A stretch of DNA of 64,000 nt. Source: Yoonia sp. GPGPB17. Its GTDB lineage: Bacteria > Pseudomonadota > Alphaproteobacteria > Rhodobacterales > Rhodobacteraceae. Shown here piece after piece: positions 35,188-45,250 of this stretch. The stretch spans positions 3,348,001 to 3,412,000 of the forward strand of contig NZ_JATACI010000002.1 of NCBI RefSeq assembly GCF_037892195.1, in the 5' to 3' direction. The stretch's first letter is position 1; the number at the start of each line of letters is the position of its first letter. Under the pieces are notes generated by a model. It saw only the letters and a program-made list of their open reading frames with translations, was not told where the DNA came from and made no database searches. The position numbers were made by a program, and so were the translations under genes.

Positions 35188-36372
35188 TTATACGCCAGCT
35201 TCGACGATGGCTTTGGCCAACACCGGCACCGTCTGCGCGTTCAGGCCTGCAATGTTCATCCTGCTGTCGCCCACCATGTAAATCCCGTGATCTGCGCGCA
35301 GCTTTTCGACCATCTCGGGCGTTGTCCCCAAACGGCTGAACATCCCGCGGTGATGTGCGAGGAAATCAAAGCGGTCACTGTTGGTCAGCCGCTTGAGCTC
35401 ATCGGCAAGCTGCTGGCGCAAAGCCAGCATGCCATTGCGGGTTTCTTCCAGTTCCGCTTCCCAATCGGCCCGCAGTTCGGGGTCTTGTAGAATGGTCGTC
35501 ACGACCCGTGCGCCGTGGTCCGGCGGGAAGGAGTAGTTTTGGCGGTTCAGGAAAGCGAGGTTCTGTTGGGCCAGCGCCTGCTGATCAGCATCCTTGCAGA
35601 CAGCCATCAGAATACCCGTCCGCTCGCGATAAACGCCGAAGTTTTTCGAACAACTCGCCGCGATCAGGCAGTTTTCAAAGCTGCTGGCGATCTGGCGCGT
35701 TGCCTTTGCATCATCAGCCAGTCCGTCGCCAAAGCCCTGATAGGCGATGTCGACAAAAGGTACAGCGCCCTTATTTTGCATCAGACTGATGACTTGCGCC
35801 ATTTGCTCATACGACAGGTTTGCGCCTGTGGGGTTGTGGCAACAGCCATGCAGCAGAACGATATCGCCGGGCGCAACACTCTGCAGGTCGGCAATCATGC
35901 CGTCAAAATCCACACTGCGTGTTTCATTGTCGAAATAGCGGTACTCGGCCATGCGCATGCCAAGGTATTTGATGATCGACGGGTGGTTTGGCCATGTCGG
36001 GTTGGAGAGCCATACGGTGGCCTTGGGGGCGGCGATGCGGATGAGTTCCAGCGCCTGACGGATCGCACCTGTCCCACCGGGGGTGGCGACGGCAGCAACA
36101 CGTTCGTTCAACACGCTGTCGCCCAGCACGAGGTCTTTCATCACCGCACCAAAGGCAGGATCGCCTGCCAGCCCGGTATAGGCTTTGGTTGACTGGTCGG
36201 CCAGAATGCGACGCTCCGCTTCTTTTACGGCGCGCATGACAGGCGTATTGCCCGTCGCGTCCTTATAGACGCCGACGCCCAGATCGACTTTGTCAGTGCG
36301 CGGATCGGCTTTATACTTGGCCATCAGCGCCAGGATTTTGTCGGCAGGTTGGGCGGTAAGGTTTTCAAGCAT
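35188..36372 (-). CDS. aromatic/aspartate aminotransferase (class I)
   Basis: A 394-residue PLP enzyme of the AspC/TyrB type. Signatures: VDLGVGVYKDATGNTPVM (about 29-46), the substrate-binding YTGLAGDPAF, LHGCCHNPTGAN (Asn-Pro-Thr-Gly), VDIAYQGFGDGL with the PLP Asp, and the Schiff-base lysine in CSKNFGVYRERTG near residue 242. The layout suits transfer of amino groups between aspartate or aromatic amino acids and 2-oxoglutarate. It runs head to tail with the sulfurtransferase (sseA) upstream, only three bases apart, so the two share a transcript. It abuts the convergent HxlR gene. Confidence 0.92.
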   Translation of the reverse strand: MLENLTAQPADKILALMAKYKADPRTDKVDLGVGVYKDATGNTPVMRAVKEAERRILADQSTKAYTGLAGDPAFGAVMKDLVLGDSVLNERVAAVATPGGTGAIRQALELIRIAAPKATVWLSNPTWPNHPSIIKYLGMRMAEYRYFDNETRSVDFDGMIADLQSVAPGDIVLLHGCCHNPTGANLSYEQMAQVISLMQNKGAVPFVDIAYQGFGDGLADDAKATRQIASSFENCLIAASCSKNFGVYRERTGILMAVCKDADQQALAQQNLAFLNRQNYSFPPDHGARVVTTILQDPELRADWEAELEETRNGMLALRQQLADELKRLTNSDRFDFLAHHRGMFSRLGTTPEMVEKLRADHGIYMVGDSRMNIAGLNAQTVPVLAKAIVEAGV

Positions 36373-36375
36373 TAT

Positions 36376-37239
36376 TTAGGCTCCGGTGGCGATTGGAAGG
36401 TCGGCATACATGCCCCATTCGGACCATGACCCGTCATAAAGCGCATGATCCGTTTTGCCGATGCGTTCAAGGGCAACTGACAGGATGGCGGCGGTCACGC
36501 CAGACCCGCAGGTTGTGATCGCCGGTTTGCTCAGATCGACACCGGCTTTCTTGAAGATGGCCTCAAGGTCGGCGGGCGCTTTCATCGTGTTGTCGGTGTT
36601 GAGCAGATCTTTATAAAAGACATTCTGCGATCCGGGGATATGGCCTGCGCGCATGCCTTCACGGGGTTCCGGGTCTTCGCCTTTGAAGCGCCCGGGCGCG
36701 CGCGCATCAATGATGCTGTAGTCGCCCAGCTTGGCCGCGCGGGCAACATCTGTCACGTCGCGCACGCGGTGCCCTTCCATCTTCACGGTCATATGGCGGT
36801 CGCGGATTGTGGGGGCCGCATTGGTGATTTCATGCCCATCGGCCACCCATTTGGGTAGCCCGCCGTCAAGAACGGCAATGTTGGTCTGGCCCATCAGGCG
36901 GAACAACCACCAGACGCGGGCCGCCGAAAACAGCCCCGCGCCATCATAAACAACAACCTGATGCCCGTCGCCGACGCCCATTGCACGCATCCGGGACATG
37001 AATTTTTCTACCGGTGGTGCCATATGAGGCAGTTCTGACCGGCCATCACTGATCTCATCAATATCAAAGAAGCGTGCGCCGGGGATGTGGTAAGCAGCGT
37101 ATTCGGCTTTGGCGTCGCGTCCGCTATCTGGCATGTACCATGACGCATCAAAGATCCGCAGATCAGGGTCTTTGAGATGGGCGGCCAGCCAATCGATGCT
37201 GACCAGTGTTTTTGGGTCATCCGCCATTGATGCAGTCAT
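36376..37239 (-). CDS. sseA: 3-mercaptopyruvate sulfurtransferase
   Basis: Two tandem rhodanese domains (287 residues). The first (about 10-140) is catalytically degenerate and ends with VLDGGLPKWVADGH; the second (about 165-285) has the active loop C244-G-S-G-V-T-A, the CGSGVTA type typical of mercaptopyruvate sulfurtransferases. Transfers sulfane sulfur from 3-mercaptopyruvate to acceptors such as thioredoxin or cyanide. The adjoining aminotransferase could produce mercaptopyruvate from cysteine, which makes a cysteine-sulfur pathway plausible (inference). The start at 37239 has AAGGGG about 6 bases upstream. Confidence 0.93.
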   Translation of the reverse strand: MTASMADDPKTLVSIDWLAAHLKDPDLRIFDASWYMPDSGRDAKAEYAAYHIPGARFFDIDEISDGRSELPHMAPPVEKFMSRMRAMGVGDGHQVVVYDGAGLFSAARVWWLFRLMGQTNIAVLDGGLPKWVADGHEITNAAPTIRDRHMTVKMEGHRVRDVTDVARAAKLGDYSIIDARAPGRFKGEDPEPREGMRAGHIPGSQNVFYKDLLNTDNTMKAPADLEAIFKKAGVDLSKPAITTCGSGVTAAILSVALERIGKTDHALYDGSWSEWGMYADLPIATGA

Positions 37240-37330
37240 CCTATGCCCCTTCACAGCAATCGCGTCAGAGGTATCGCGCAGCGCCTTGTAAGACAAGCCT
37301 TCGTCGTAGGGCGCGCCGTGCGATCTGGCA

Positions 37331-37360
37331 AAGAAAAACGCCCGCAATCGGATGCGGGCG
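37331..37360 (-). terminator. Rho-independent terminator of the Gly-rich protein gene
   Basis: On the minus strand an 8-bp perfect stem, CGCCCGCA/TGCGGGCG (37360-37353 with 37346-37339, 6-base loop), is followed by TTTTTCTTT. It lies 25 bases after the Gly-rich protein gene stop and before the sseA start, so it separates the two transcripts. Confidence 0.85.
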
Positions 37361-37384
37361 CCACACAGAAAATACGAGGTTGGC

Positions 37385-37663
37385 TTACTTGGCCATCATG
37401 TTCTTGATCATGCCAACAACGGCCAAAGCGGCACCGCCGCCAACGCCACCGCCAGCAACCTGCGTCAGAATGCTGCCGATATCGAGACCACCGGCCCCCG
37501 CACCCACGCCCAGAACAGCACTGAGGATTTGACCACCGATACCGCCGCCAACGATGCCCGCGATTGAGTTGCCCAGCGTCCCAAGCGAAAGGTTTTTCAT
37601 GACCCCACCCGCCAAGTTGCCGCCAACAGCACCAGATATGAGCTGAATGATAAGTTGTTCCAT
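37385..37663 (-). CDS. glycine-zipper-like small protein, 92 aa
   Basis: MEQLIIQLISGAVGGNLAGG begins a 92-residue protein made almost wholly of Gly, Ala, Val, Leu and Ile with Gly spaced every 3-4 residues (IAGIVGGGIGGQILSAVLGVGAGAGG). This glycine-zipper-like composition suggests two or three membrane-inserting helices or a membrane-associated assembly. The same kind of small protein is widespread in Proteobacteria with unknown function. It is a single-gene unit: a strong terminator follows and smpB (same strand) ends 146 bases upstream. A ribosome site AAAGGGGACACC precedes the ATG. Confidence 0.82.
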   Translation of the reverse strand: MEQLIIQLISGAVGGNLAGGVMKNLSLGTLGNSIAGIVGGGIGGQILSAVLGVGAGAGGLDIGSILTQVAGGGVGGGAALAVVGMIKNMMAK

Positions 37664-37809
37664 GGTGTCCCCTTTCTAAAGGTATTTTTTGGAAGCGCGC
37701 AAAAGTCGATCCAAGACGGCGCCATGAGGTATGGACCAGCTATTGGACCGCATCTCAATGGCGGACAATCGGATCTGGAAGGTGAGCGCGAAAGGGGAAA
37801 ATCGGCCGG

Positions 37810-38283
37810 TTAATCCCCGTGGCGGAGCAAGCGCTGTTTCTGACGGCCCCAGTCACGTTTGGCTTCGGTCTCGCGCTTGTCGTGATTTTTCTTACCCTTC
37901 GCGGTGGCGATCTTGAGTTTCACAAGACCCCGGTCATTGAAATACATCACCAGCGGGACCAGCGTCATGCCCTCGCGCTTGGTGGCGTTCCAAAGGCGGG
38001 CCAGCTCGCGTTTGCTAGCCAAGAGCTTGCGTTTGCGCCGTTCCTCGTGGGTGAACATGGCGCGGTCGTAGGGGGCGATGTAAGCGTTGGTCAGCCATAG
38101 CTCTCCATCGTCTACGCTGGCATAGCTGTCAGCGATATTGGATTGGCCGGTGCGCAGGGATTTGACTTCGGACCCGGTCAGAATGATACCGACCTCAAGA
38201 TCATCCTCAATGGCATAGTCGTAGCGGACACGCCGGTTTTCGGCGATCACTTTGTAGTTTTTGTTTTTGGGTTTCTTGGCCAT
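37810..38283 (-). CDS. smpB: SsrA-binding protein SmpB
   Basis: Binds tmRNA and brings it to stalled ribosomes for rescue. The 157-residue protein shows [15 protein letters not shown] at the front, [31 protein letters not shown], the [25 protein letters not shown] core, and the basic C-terminal tail ([19 protein letters not shown]) that enters the ribosomal mRNA channel. Start at 38283 ([12 protein letters not shown]) fits the family; the frame is also open upstream. It is divergent from the ion channel gene. Confidence 0.95.
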   Translation of the reverse strand: MAKKPKNKNYKVIAENRRVRYDYAIEDDLEVGIILTGSEVKSLRTGQSNIADSYASVDDGELWLTNAYIAPYDRAMFTHEERRKRKLLASKRELARLWNATKREGMTLVPLVMYFNDRGLVKLKIATAKGKKNHDKRETEAKRDWGRQKQRLLRHGD

Positions 38284-38359
38284 AGTTGGCATCAGATAGG
38301 GGATGCTGGTCTTGCGCACAAGATGTGTGAGCGCTGCTACCCGCATTGGGAAACGACGG

Positions 38360-38803
38360 ATGTTTGTTCAAATTGCACTTGGCACCATATTGATGCTGTT
38401 TTCCATCTTGATTGCAGGCATCAGTTTCTGGCTGATGGAAACATGGTTGTTAAGGTATCGCCCCTGGCTGACGCGCGCGCCACATCGCCCCAAGCTGATT
38501 GTTGTGCTGTGTATCGCGGCCGTTTGGATCATGGCGCAAATGACAGCAGGGGTGTGGGCCTGGGCGCTCACGATGATGGCATTGGGTGTGTTTGATACGT
38601 TGGAACTGTCTGTCTATTTTTCACTGGTGGCGTTCACCACGCTGGGGTTTGGCGATGTTCTGCTGCCGATTGAATGGCGTCTGCTGGGCGGTATGGCTGC
38701 AGCCAATGGGCTGCTGAATATTGGTCTGGTGACAGCATTGTTGGTCGAGGCTTTGCGGCAGGTCCGCTTGCAGCAACTTCAAATGACGAAGGCAGACAGT
38801 TGA
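38360..38803 (+). CDS. two-helix ion channel (potassium channel family)
   Basis: A 147-residue protein with helices at about 6-28, 47-72 and 107-128, and a pore loop with the selectivity filter T93-T-L-G-F-G-D99 (TTLGFGD). This matches the Ion_trans_2 group of simple potassium channels, though the filter is TLGFG where canonical KcsA has TVGYG, as in several bacterial members. The start at 38360 (MFVQIAL) is chosen for a natural N terminus; the upstream extension overlaps smpB. Its stop overlaps a TTG start of the next gene (TTGA), so they are translationally coupled. Confidence 0.83.
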   Translation: MFVQIALGTILMLFSILIAGISFWLMETWLLRYRPWLTRAPHRPKLIVVLCIAAVWIMAQMTAGVWAWALTMMALGVFDTLELSVYFSLVAFTTLGFGDVLLPIEWRLLGGMAAANGLLNIGLVTALLVEALRQVRLQQLQMTKADS

Positions 38804-40020
38804 GCGTTCCGGTTCTTTCCAACAAAGCGGCCCGCCATGTGTTTCTTGCCCGACATGGCCTTGCGACGCGCCCTTCGGGTGCGGGCAAAGGTGCGGACCT
38901 GAAGTGCGTGATTGACGATCTTGGCTTTGTGCAACTGGACAGCGTGAACACCTTTGCCCGCGCGCATGATCTGATCCTGTGGTCGCGCCGTCAGCAGTTC
39001 CGGCCCAAAGCGTTGCAGCACTTGCTGCACCGCGACCGGCAGGTGTTTGAACACTGGACCCATGATGCGGCGACAATCCCCATTGAAAGCTTTGCCCATT
39101 GGCGCCTGCGCTTTGCCCGCGACGCTGTGCGGATGGAACAGCGGTGGAAGGAATGGCGGCGCGGCGATTTCATGGCCAAGATCGACGCCGTTTTGCGCCA
39201 GATTTCGGATGACGGCTGTTGCACCTCGGGTCAGGTTGGCACGGATGAAAGCCGCGGGTCCGGCGGGTGGTGGGATTGGCATCCCTCCAAGACCGCTTTG
39301 GAATACCTGTGGCGGTCCGGGCAGGTGTCAGTTGTGCGCCGTGACGGCTTCACTAAGGTCTATGATCTGACCGAGCGGGTTATCCCTGCGGAGCATTTGA
39401 ACAGCCGCCACACTCCTGAAGACACGATTGATTGGTGCTGTGCGGGTGCCTTGGATCGTCTGGGTTTTGCGACCAGCGGTGAGTTGGCGGCTTTTTGGGA
39501 TCATGTGACGCCGGGCGAAGCAAAGAGCTGGTGTGCGGACGCGCTCGCGGATGGGCGCATCATTGAGGTCGACGTGGAATGCGTCGATGGCAAGTTGCGT
39601 CGGTCATTTACTCTACCGGACATCATGGACACACAGGTTGCTGCCCCCGTGTCACGTATCCGGATTTTGTCGCCTTTTGATCCGGCATTGCGGGATCGCA
39701 AGCGCGCCGAGCGCCTTTTCGGGTTTTCTTACCGGATCGAGATTTTCGTCCCTGCGCCGAAACGCCGGTATGGGTATTATGTGTTCCCTGTGATGGAGGG
39801 CGACCGTTTGATTGGCCGGATCGATATGAAACGCGAAGATGGCGTTTTGGCTGTCCGTGCGTTCTGGCCCGAGCGAGGTGCGCGCATGGGGTCGGGGCGT
39901 GTTGCGGCGTTACGAAAAGAGCTGGAGCGTGCAGCGATGTTTGGCGGTTGCGGAGACGTTCGCTTTGCTGAGGGCTGGATCACGGTCACAGATTGGAACT
40001 TGAACAATGTTCAAAAATAA
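38800..40020 (+). CDS. YcaQ-like winged-helix DNA glycosylase (crosslink repair family)
   Basis: A 406-residue protein of the HTH_42/YcaQ (AlkX-like) family: ARHVFLARHGLA at the front, the F-V-Q-L-D-S-V-N catalytic Gln-x-Asp segment near residue 45, the CCTSGQ..GWWDWHPSKTALEYLW stretch, and RILSPFDPALRDRKRAERLFGFSYRIE, a hallmark of the family. YcaQ of E. coli opens interstrand crosslinks by base excision; the same role is inferred here. The TTG start at 38800 has GAAGG 7 bases upstream and overlaps the channel stop. The frame is open further upstream, within the ion channel gene, without ribosome site. Confidence 0.87.
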   Translation: MSVPVLSNKAARHVFLARHGLATRPSGAGKGADLKCVIDDLGFVQLDSVNTFARAHDLILWSRRQQFRPKALQHLLHRDRQVFEHWTHDAATIPIESFAHWRLRFARDAVRMEQRWKEWRRGDFMAKIDAVLRQISDDGCCTSGQVGTDESRGSGGWWDWHPSKTALEYLWRSGQVSVVRRDGFTKVYDLTERVIPAEHLNSRHTPEDTIDWCCAGALDRLGFATSGELAAFWDHVTPGEAKSWCADALADGRIIEVDVECVDGKLRRSFTLPDIMDTQVAAPVSRIRILSPFDPALRDRKRAERLFGFSYRIEIFVPAPKRRYGYYVFPVMEGDRLIGRIDMKREDGVLAVRAFWPERGARMGSGRVAALRKELERAAMFGGCGDVRFAEGWITVTDWNLNNVQK

Positions 40021-40053
40021 CTTATCCAGATTGAAACTCAGTCAGGAGACCGC

Positions 40054-41256
40054 ATGTATTATGTCGCTCAAACGGATCAGCTTGTTGCCGATGGTGTGAT
40101 CAACACTGCGCAAGCCGATGAAATCCAGACCCGCGCCCGTGCTGCAATGATCGCGCTTTGCGTGAACTCTCTGTTGATCGCCGGGATTGTGGCAGCGACC
40201 CTTGGGTTGGTCTTCTATCTGGCTAGCGCGCTCAGCGTTGCGGTCTGCGGTGGCCTGTTTCTGGGTGGGGGGCTGTTGATCCTGCGCTATGGCGCAGAGC
40301 TCTACCGCATGTTTGGCAACGCAAGCGCGCTGATCGGGGCGGGGATGCTGATATCGGGAACCGGGTTCGAGTTGGCCGATAAGGTGCCGGACGTCGCGGG
40401 TGTGATGATGGCGATTATCGGGGCGGTCCTTGCAGGTCTGTTCTATTGGCGTTTTCGGACCGGGTTTGCACGACTCAGATTTGCCTATGGCGCGGTCTTG
40501 GTCATGGCTGTCGCCCTGCATTTGGTCGGGATCTATGGCGCTGCCTATAAGTTCGATCTTGAAGGGTGGCCTATGCCATTGACCCATTTCTATGTGTTTG
40601 CCGTGATCGCTGCGCTGGGTCTGACGTTGGACCTGCGGATTGTCACCGCGCTAGCGATCGTGCCCTTTGCACAGATGCTGGATACGGGCACTTACTATTT
40701 CACCGCAGCTTATGTGTTCTATTCCCCTGAATCGACGCTCAGCATCTTGCAGATGTCATTGCTGATCGCGGGCTGCCTTTGGGTCGTCGGTCGCGGCGGC
40801 GCTGCGATGGCGCGCCAAGCTGGTATCCTGATGATCATGGCCTTTGTTATCGCGAACCTGTGCTTTCTGGTGGGCAGCATCTGGGGCGACGTTGTGGGTG
40901 AGAGCCTCTGGGGCCCTGCCTATGGCGACTTTGATGGGGATTGGGACGCGTACCATGCCGCGCATGACACCTTCCGTGCACAGGCATTTACGATCGGTGA
41001 GGGGGGCTACTCTGTCACCTGGGCGCTGCTTTTGGGTGGGTTGATTATCTGGGCGGCGATGTCGAACCGACGGGGCATGTTCAATACGGCGATGACCTTT
41101 GCGGGCATTCACGCCTACACCCAAATGTTCGAGAGTTTCTATGATGAACCGCTGGCCTATGTGATCGGCGGTTTAGCCGCGATCCCACTGGCCTTTGGGT
41201 TGTGGCGGTTGAACAATGCGTGGTTCAAACCGCTGTCACCTGCCAGCACGCAGTAG
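40054..41256 (+). CDS. DUF2157-like multi-helix membrane protein
   Basis: A 400-residue protein with a short soluble start (MYYVAQTDQLVADGVINTAQADEIQTRARAA), resembling the DUF2157 N-terminal helix, then about ten hydrophobic helices from residue 35 to 395. An acidic loop GDFDGDWDAYHAAHD (about 291-305) faces one side. Function unknown; DUF2157 proteins are predicted transporters or sensors. It lies 33 bases after the YcaQ-like gene on the same strand and may be in the same operon. The end is followed by a hairpin shared with dapA. Confidence 0.78.
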   Translation: MYYVAQTDQLVADGVINTAQADEIQTRARAAMIALCVNSLLIAGIVAATLGLVFYLASALSVAVCGGLFLGGGLLILRYGAELYRMFGNASALIGAGMLISGTGFELADKVPDVAGVMMAIIGAVLAGLFYWRFRTGFARLRFAYGAVLVMAVALHLVGIYGAAYKFDLEGWPMPLTHFYVFAVIAALGLTLDLRIVTALAIVPFAQMLDTGTYYFTAAYVFYSPESTLSILQMSLLIAGCLWVVGRGGAAMARQAGILMIMAFVIANLCFLVGSIWGDVVGESLWGPAYGDFDGDWDAYHAAHDTFRAQAFTIGEGGYSVTWALLLGGLIIWAAMSNRRGMFNTAMTFAGIHAYTQMFESFYDEPLAYVIGGLAAIPLAFGLWRLNNAWFKPLSPASTQ

Positions 41257-41270
41257 AGCTGTGGGATGTA

Positions 41271-41290
41271 AGGTGGGTTTTAACCCACCT
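41271..41290. terminator. hairpin between convergent genes
   Basis: AGGTGGGTT (41271-41279) is complementary to AACCCACCT (41282-41290). It lies between the stop of the DUF2157-like gene (41256) and that of dapA (41298), so it may terminate both transcripts. The loop is small and T-runs are short, so it is moderately convincing. Confidence 0.6.
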
Positions 41291-41297
41291 CAATTGA

Positions 41298-42170
41298 TCA
41301 ATTCAGCAGTCCGGCATGCACCATCGCTGCGCGCACCTTTTCTTTTGTGCCATCCGTCAAACCCACCAAAGGCGAACGGACTTCTTCGCTACACATCCCC
41401 AACAGGGACATGCCGTATTTCGCACCGACCAGGCCTGGCTCCGTGAACACAGCCTCATGCAGCGGCATCAGGCGGTCCAACTGAGTCAATGCTTTGGCAT
41501 AGTCACCTGCCAGTGTCGTTTCCTGAAACTCGGCGATCAGCTTGGGCGCGATGTTTGCCGTGACCGAAATACAGCCCTGACCGCCATGCGCATTGTATCC
41601 AAGTGCCGTCGCGTCTTCGCCCGACAGCTGGATGAAATCAGGCCCGCAGCGCATCCGCTGGGCTGGTACACGGGACAGATCGGCCGTTGCATCTTTCACG
41701 CCGATGATCATCTCGTGCTTGGCCAGTTCCGCCATCGTATCCGGCGTCATGTCGATCACCGAACGTGGCGGGATATTGTAGATAATGATCGGCAATCCGC
41801 AATCCGCGGCGGCTGTAAAGTGGGCGATTAAACCAGCCTGGGTCGGCTTATTGTAGTAGGGTGTCACCACAAGGGCGGCATCCGCGCCAGCGGTCTTGGC
41901 CGCCTCGACAAGGCGTACGGTTTCGGCCGTGTTGTTCGAGCCAGCACCGGCGATCACTGGGGTACGCCCAGCCGCTTCATTCACCACAGTTTCGACAACC
42001 AAATCATGCTCGGCGTGTGTTAGCGTCGGGCTTTCGCCTGTCGTGCCCACCGGCACCAGCCCGTGTGACCCCTGATCGACATGCCAGTTCACAAGTTTCT
42101 TCAGCGCATCCACGTCGACTTGGCCGTTCGAAAACGGCGTGACGAGGGCGGGGAGTGATCCCTTAAACAT
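41298..42170 (-). CDS. dapA: 4-hydroxy-tetrahydrodipicolinate synthase
   Basis: Condenses pyruvate with aspartate semialdehyde, the first committed step of lysine/diaminopimelate synthesis. The 290-residue TIM-barrel protein has [12 protein letters not shown] (about 40-50), YYNKPTQ, the catalytic Tyr131 in IIYNIPPRS, and the pyruvate-binding Lys159 in [11 protein letters not shown]. Length is normal. The start at 42170 is preceded by AAGGAAG. Works with lysA elsewhere in the window (22241-23509). It is divergent from the transglycosylase. Confidence 0.95.
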   Translation of the reverse strand: MFKGSLPALVTPFSNGQVDVDALKKLVNWHVDQGSHGLVPVGTTGESPTLTHAEHDLVVETVVNEAAGRTPVIAGAGSNNTAETVRLVEAAKTAGADAALVVTPYYNKPTQAGLIAHFTAAADCGLPIIIYNIPPRSVIDMTPDTMAELAKHEMIIGVKDATADLSRVPAQRMRCGPDFIQLSGEDATALGYNAHGGQGCISVTANIAPKLIAEFQETTLAGDYAKALTQLDRLMPLHEAVFTEPGLVGAKYGMSLLGMCSEEVRSPLVGLTDGTKEKVRAAMVHAGLLN

Positions 42171-42358
42171 GGCACGCTTCCTTCTTGTTGATGGCCGGGA
42201 GTGGCCGCAGTAAAATCGCGCGGACACTAGGCGCAGACGCCAAATCCTACAAGCCCTTCGTTTGGATCATCGATTGGCACAGTTTCCGCCGATTGCCGCG
42301 TTTGTGAGTTGTTATTGTGCCCATGCAGTCTAACTTCCTTCTTAAAAAGGGGCGTGCA

Positions 42359-44383
42359 GTGAACCTAAGAAGTACTTTGATTCTGATATTGGCATATGCA
42401 ATGGCCGTTCCTGTCGTGGCACAGTCGGTTGATCCCAAAAGCATTGCAGCCATCAAGACGACGGCGGCGGATTGGGATGTGGCAGATCAGATGGCCGAGG
42501 ACGTCGGGCCGTTGACGGCTGACGTTGTGATGTGGCTACGCCTCCGTGCAGGCGAGGCTGACTTTGCGGAGTATCAGGATTTTTTGACCCGCCGTGCCGA
42601 TTGGCCGGGGTTGGGCCGCGTGCGCGCCCAAGGTGAATTGCTGATTGAAGATCGCGTAACGCCCGAGGCTATTCTGACTTGGTTTGGCGACGAAACACCG
42701 CAGACTGGTCAGGGGGCGGTGCGGCTGGCGCGGGCGCAACTGACGCTGGGGCAGGATGACGCTGCGCGCGAGACCTTGCGCGACACATGGATCAATCATG
42801 CGACTGGATGAAAACGGGCAGGCAGCGATGGTGGGGGCATTTGGTGAGGAACTGAAGTCCTTTCACGCCGCACGTGTTGATGCCTTGCTTTGGCGGTCGC
42901 GTGCGGACGATGCAGAGCGGATGCTGCCGCTTCTGTCAACTGAACAGCGTGCATTGAGCGCTGCCCGCATTGGTTACAACCGGCGCGCCGGTAACTTGCC
43001 GGCGTTGGTGAATGCAATTCCTGCAAACCTCCGCCAAGATCCGGGTTTTGCTTATGCCCGTTACGCTTGGCTGGCTGGTCGGGGTGAGCGGACCGATGCG
43101 GTCAAGATGCTGCTTGAACGCTCCACCAGTGGTGCTGCCTTGGGTGAACCGTTCCGCTGGTCGGGCTGGCGCCGCGTCTTGGCCCGTTGGGAAATGCGCG
43201 AGGGCGCGCCGCGCAGGCCTATATTCTGGCATCACGCCACTATCTGACCGAAGGCGCGTCTTACGCTGATTTGGAGTGGCTGTCTGGCTATATCTCTCTA
43301 ACATATCTGGGTGACCCCGCGCAGGCGCTGGGGCATTTTCAGAATGCGCTGCGGGCGTCGAGTAGCCCAATTTCCTTGGGGCGCATGCACTATTGGATTG
43401 GTCGGACGCATGAGGTGAAAGGTGACGCCGATCTGGCGGCAGATGCTTACAGCGCAGGGGCCGCGCATCAGACCAGTTTTTATGGACTTCTGGCGTCAGA
43501 AAAGGTGGGCCGCCCTCTCAACCCGACCCTGGCTGGAACGCAGGTAGACTGGCAGGGCGCGCCTGTCTTCGACAATGATATCGTGCAGGCGGCCTTGATG
43601 TTGCTTGCCAGCGGCGAACGTGGCGCGGCGTTTACGTTCTTTGCGCAGTTGGGACAGACATTAAATGCGACAGAGTTGGCCCAACTTGGGGCTTACCTGA
43701 CCGAGATCGACGAGCAGCGTTATACAGTCTTACTGGGCAAAGCTGCGGTTGCCCGGGGCATTCTGATACCTGCGATTTACTTCCCTATTCACGATATGGC
43801 TGCAATGGATTTGCCTGTGGAAACTTCGCTGGCATTGTCAATTGCGCGCCGGGAAAGCGAATTTAACGAAGGTATTGCGAGCCCCGTTGGTGCACTCGGC
43901 CTGATGCAGGTTATGCCAGCGACGGCGCGCGAGGTGTCGGGCAATCTCGGGCTGCCTTATGCCCGTGGTCGGTTGACGAATGACTGGCAGTATAACGCGA
44001 CCTTAGGTGCAGCGTACCTTGCCTATCTGGAAGAAGAGTTCGGCCAAAGCCCGGTGATGATAGCAGCAGGTTATAACGCTGGCCCCAGCCGCCCGCTGCG
44101 CTGGATGGATGAACGGGGTGATCCGCGGTTGCTTGAGATGGATGTCGTGGATTGGATTGAACATATACCCTTCCGCGAAACCCGGAATTACGTGATGCGC
44201 GTCACCGAAAGCATCCCGATTTATGAGGCGCGGTTGACCGGACAAACGGGGCCTGTGCGTTTCACTGACCTCTTGATTGGGACCAAACCCATTGTGCGAC
44301 CGCGTGCACGCCCAGCTGCAACGCCGCCAGCGACATCGACATCTAGCGCGCCACCATTGGTCCGCCCGGTGGCGCGCCCCTGA
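42359..44383 (+). pseudogene. soluble lytic murein transglycosylase, frameshifted twice
   Basis: A periplasmic Slt-type transglycosylase. From GTG 42359 (AAGGGG upstream) it begins with signal peptide NLRSTLILILAYAMAVPVVAQ, then helical superhelix repeats. The SLT domain near 43800-44180 contains the catalytic glutamate in IARRESEFNEGIASPVGALGLMQVMPATA and AGYNAGPSRPLRWM. The frame moves near 42790-42805 (after DTWI) and again near 43202-43212 (MREG then AAQAYILASRHYLTEG). The second is restored by one added base. The C terminus is Pro/Ala-rich. Length joined is about 675 residues. Probable sequencing slips; the gene should be functional. It is convergent with an exporter gene, stops four bases apart. 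Confidence 0.88.
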
Positions 44384-44386
44384 ACA

Positions 44387-45250
44387 TCATTTTGTCTGTT
44401 TGGCGCGCCAAAGCGTGAACAGCCCCGCAGCGACGACAATCGCTGCACCAACCGCCACATTCGGGCGCAATGTTTCGCCAAACACAAGCAACCCGATGGC
44501 GGTGGCAAAGACCAGTTGGAGATAGGCGAAGGGCTGGACTTCGCTGGCTTCGGCTACCTCATAGGTCTTGATCAGCAGCCAGTGCCCGCCTGCGCCGGTG
44601 ATGCAAAGGGCACCCATCCACAGCCAGTCGGTTGCGGTCAGCGGCTCCCAAAACCACACGCCTGCAATGGTCATGACAACGGCCCCAGACGTGCCGGTCC
44701 AGAAGAATGAGGTCGTGGTGGTGTCCTGGCGGGCCGCATAACGCGTCAGCAAGCCATAAAGCGCAAACAATGTTGCGGCGGCCAGTGGGACAACAGCTGC
44801 CGGGGCGAAGACAGTGTAGCCGGGTTGCAGGATAACAAGAACGCCGATGAACCCGATCCCGATGGCGACCCAGCGGCGCCAGCCGACTTTTTCACCCAAG
44901 ACAGGGCCGGAAAGGGCGGCGATCAGCAGCGGGTAGCAGGCAAAGATCGCGTGGCTTTCGACCAGCCCCAGCAGGACGAAGGCGCTGACCATCACGCAGA
45001 TTTCCAAGGCAAGCAACGTGCCGCGTGTGATTTGCAGGATCGGTTGTTTGGTCGCCGCTGCCGCGTGGATTGACCCAGATTGTCGGGTCGCAATCGTGAT
45101 GACGAAGGCCGCAAAGAACCAATAGCGGATCATGACGATCATGATGACGTTGTAGTTTTCCGCCAGATGGCGCGAAATGCCGTCTTGGACCGCGAACACA
45201 AAAGTGGTGGCGATCATCAGCAGGATGCCAAGGCGGGGGTTATTCTGCAT
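44387..45250 (-). CDS. EamA/DMT-superfamily exporter
   Basis: A 287-residue protein of ten hydrophobic helices in two homologous halves (EamA repeats): first half starts LGILLMIATTFVFAVQDGIS, second half near PLAAATLFALYGLLTRYAAR, with VLGEKVGWRRWVAIGIGFIGVLVIL and the matching GETLRPNVAVGAAIVVAAGLF as paired signatures. Exports amino acids or metabolites; substrate not predictable. Its start overlaps the last 11 bases of mnmD, so it is co-translated with it. Confidence 0.88.
   Translation of the reverse strand: MQNNPRLGILLMIATTFVFAVQDGISRHLAENYNVIMIVMIRYWFFAAFVITIATRQSGSIHAAAATKQPILQITRGTLLALEICVMVSAFVLLGLVESHAIFACYPLLIAALSGPVLGEKVGWRRWVAIGIGFIGVLVILQPGYTVFAPAAVVPLAAATLFALYGLLTRYAARQDTTTTSFFWTGTSGAVVMTIAGVWFWEPLTATDWLWMGALCITGAGGHWLLIKTYEVAEASEVQPFAYLQLVFATAIGLLVFGETLRPNVAVGAAIVVAAGLFTLWRAKQTK

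Noticed and set aside
37731..37916. Small plus-strand frame (MDQLLDRISMADNRIWK)
   Set aside because: The start looks protein-like, but the second half is antisense to smpB and no clear ribosome site is present.
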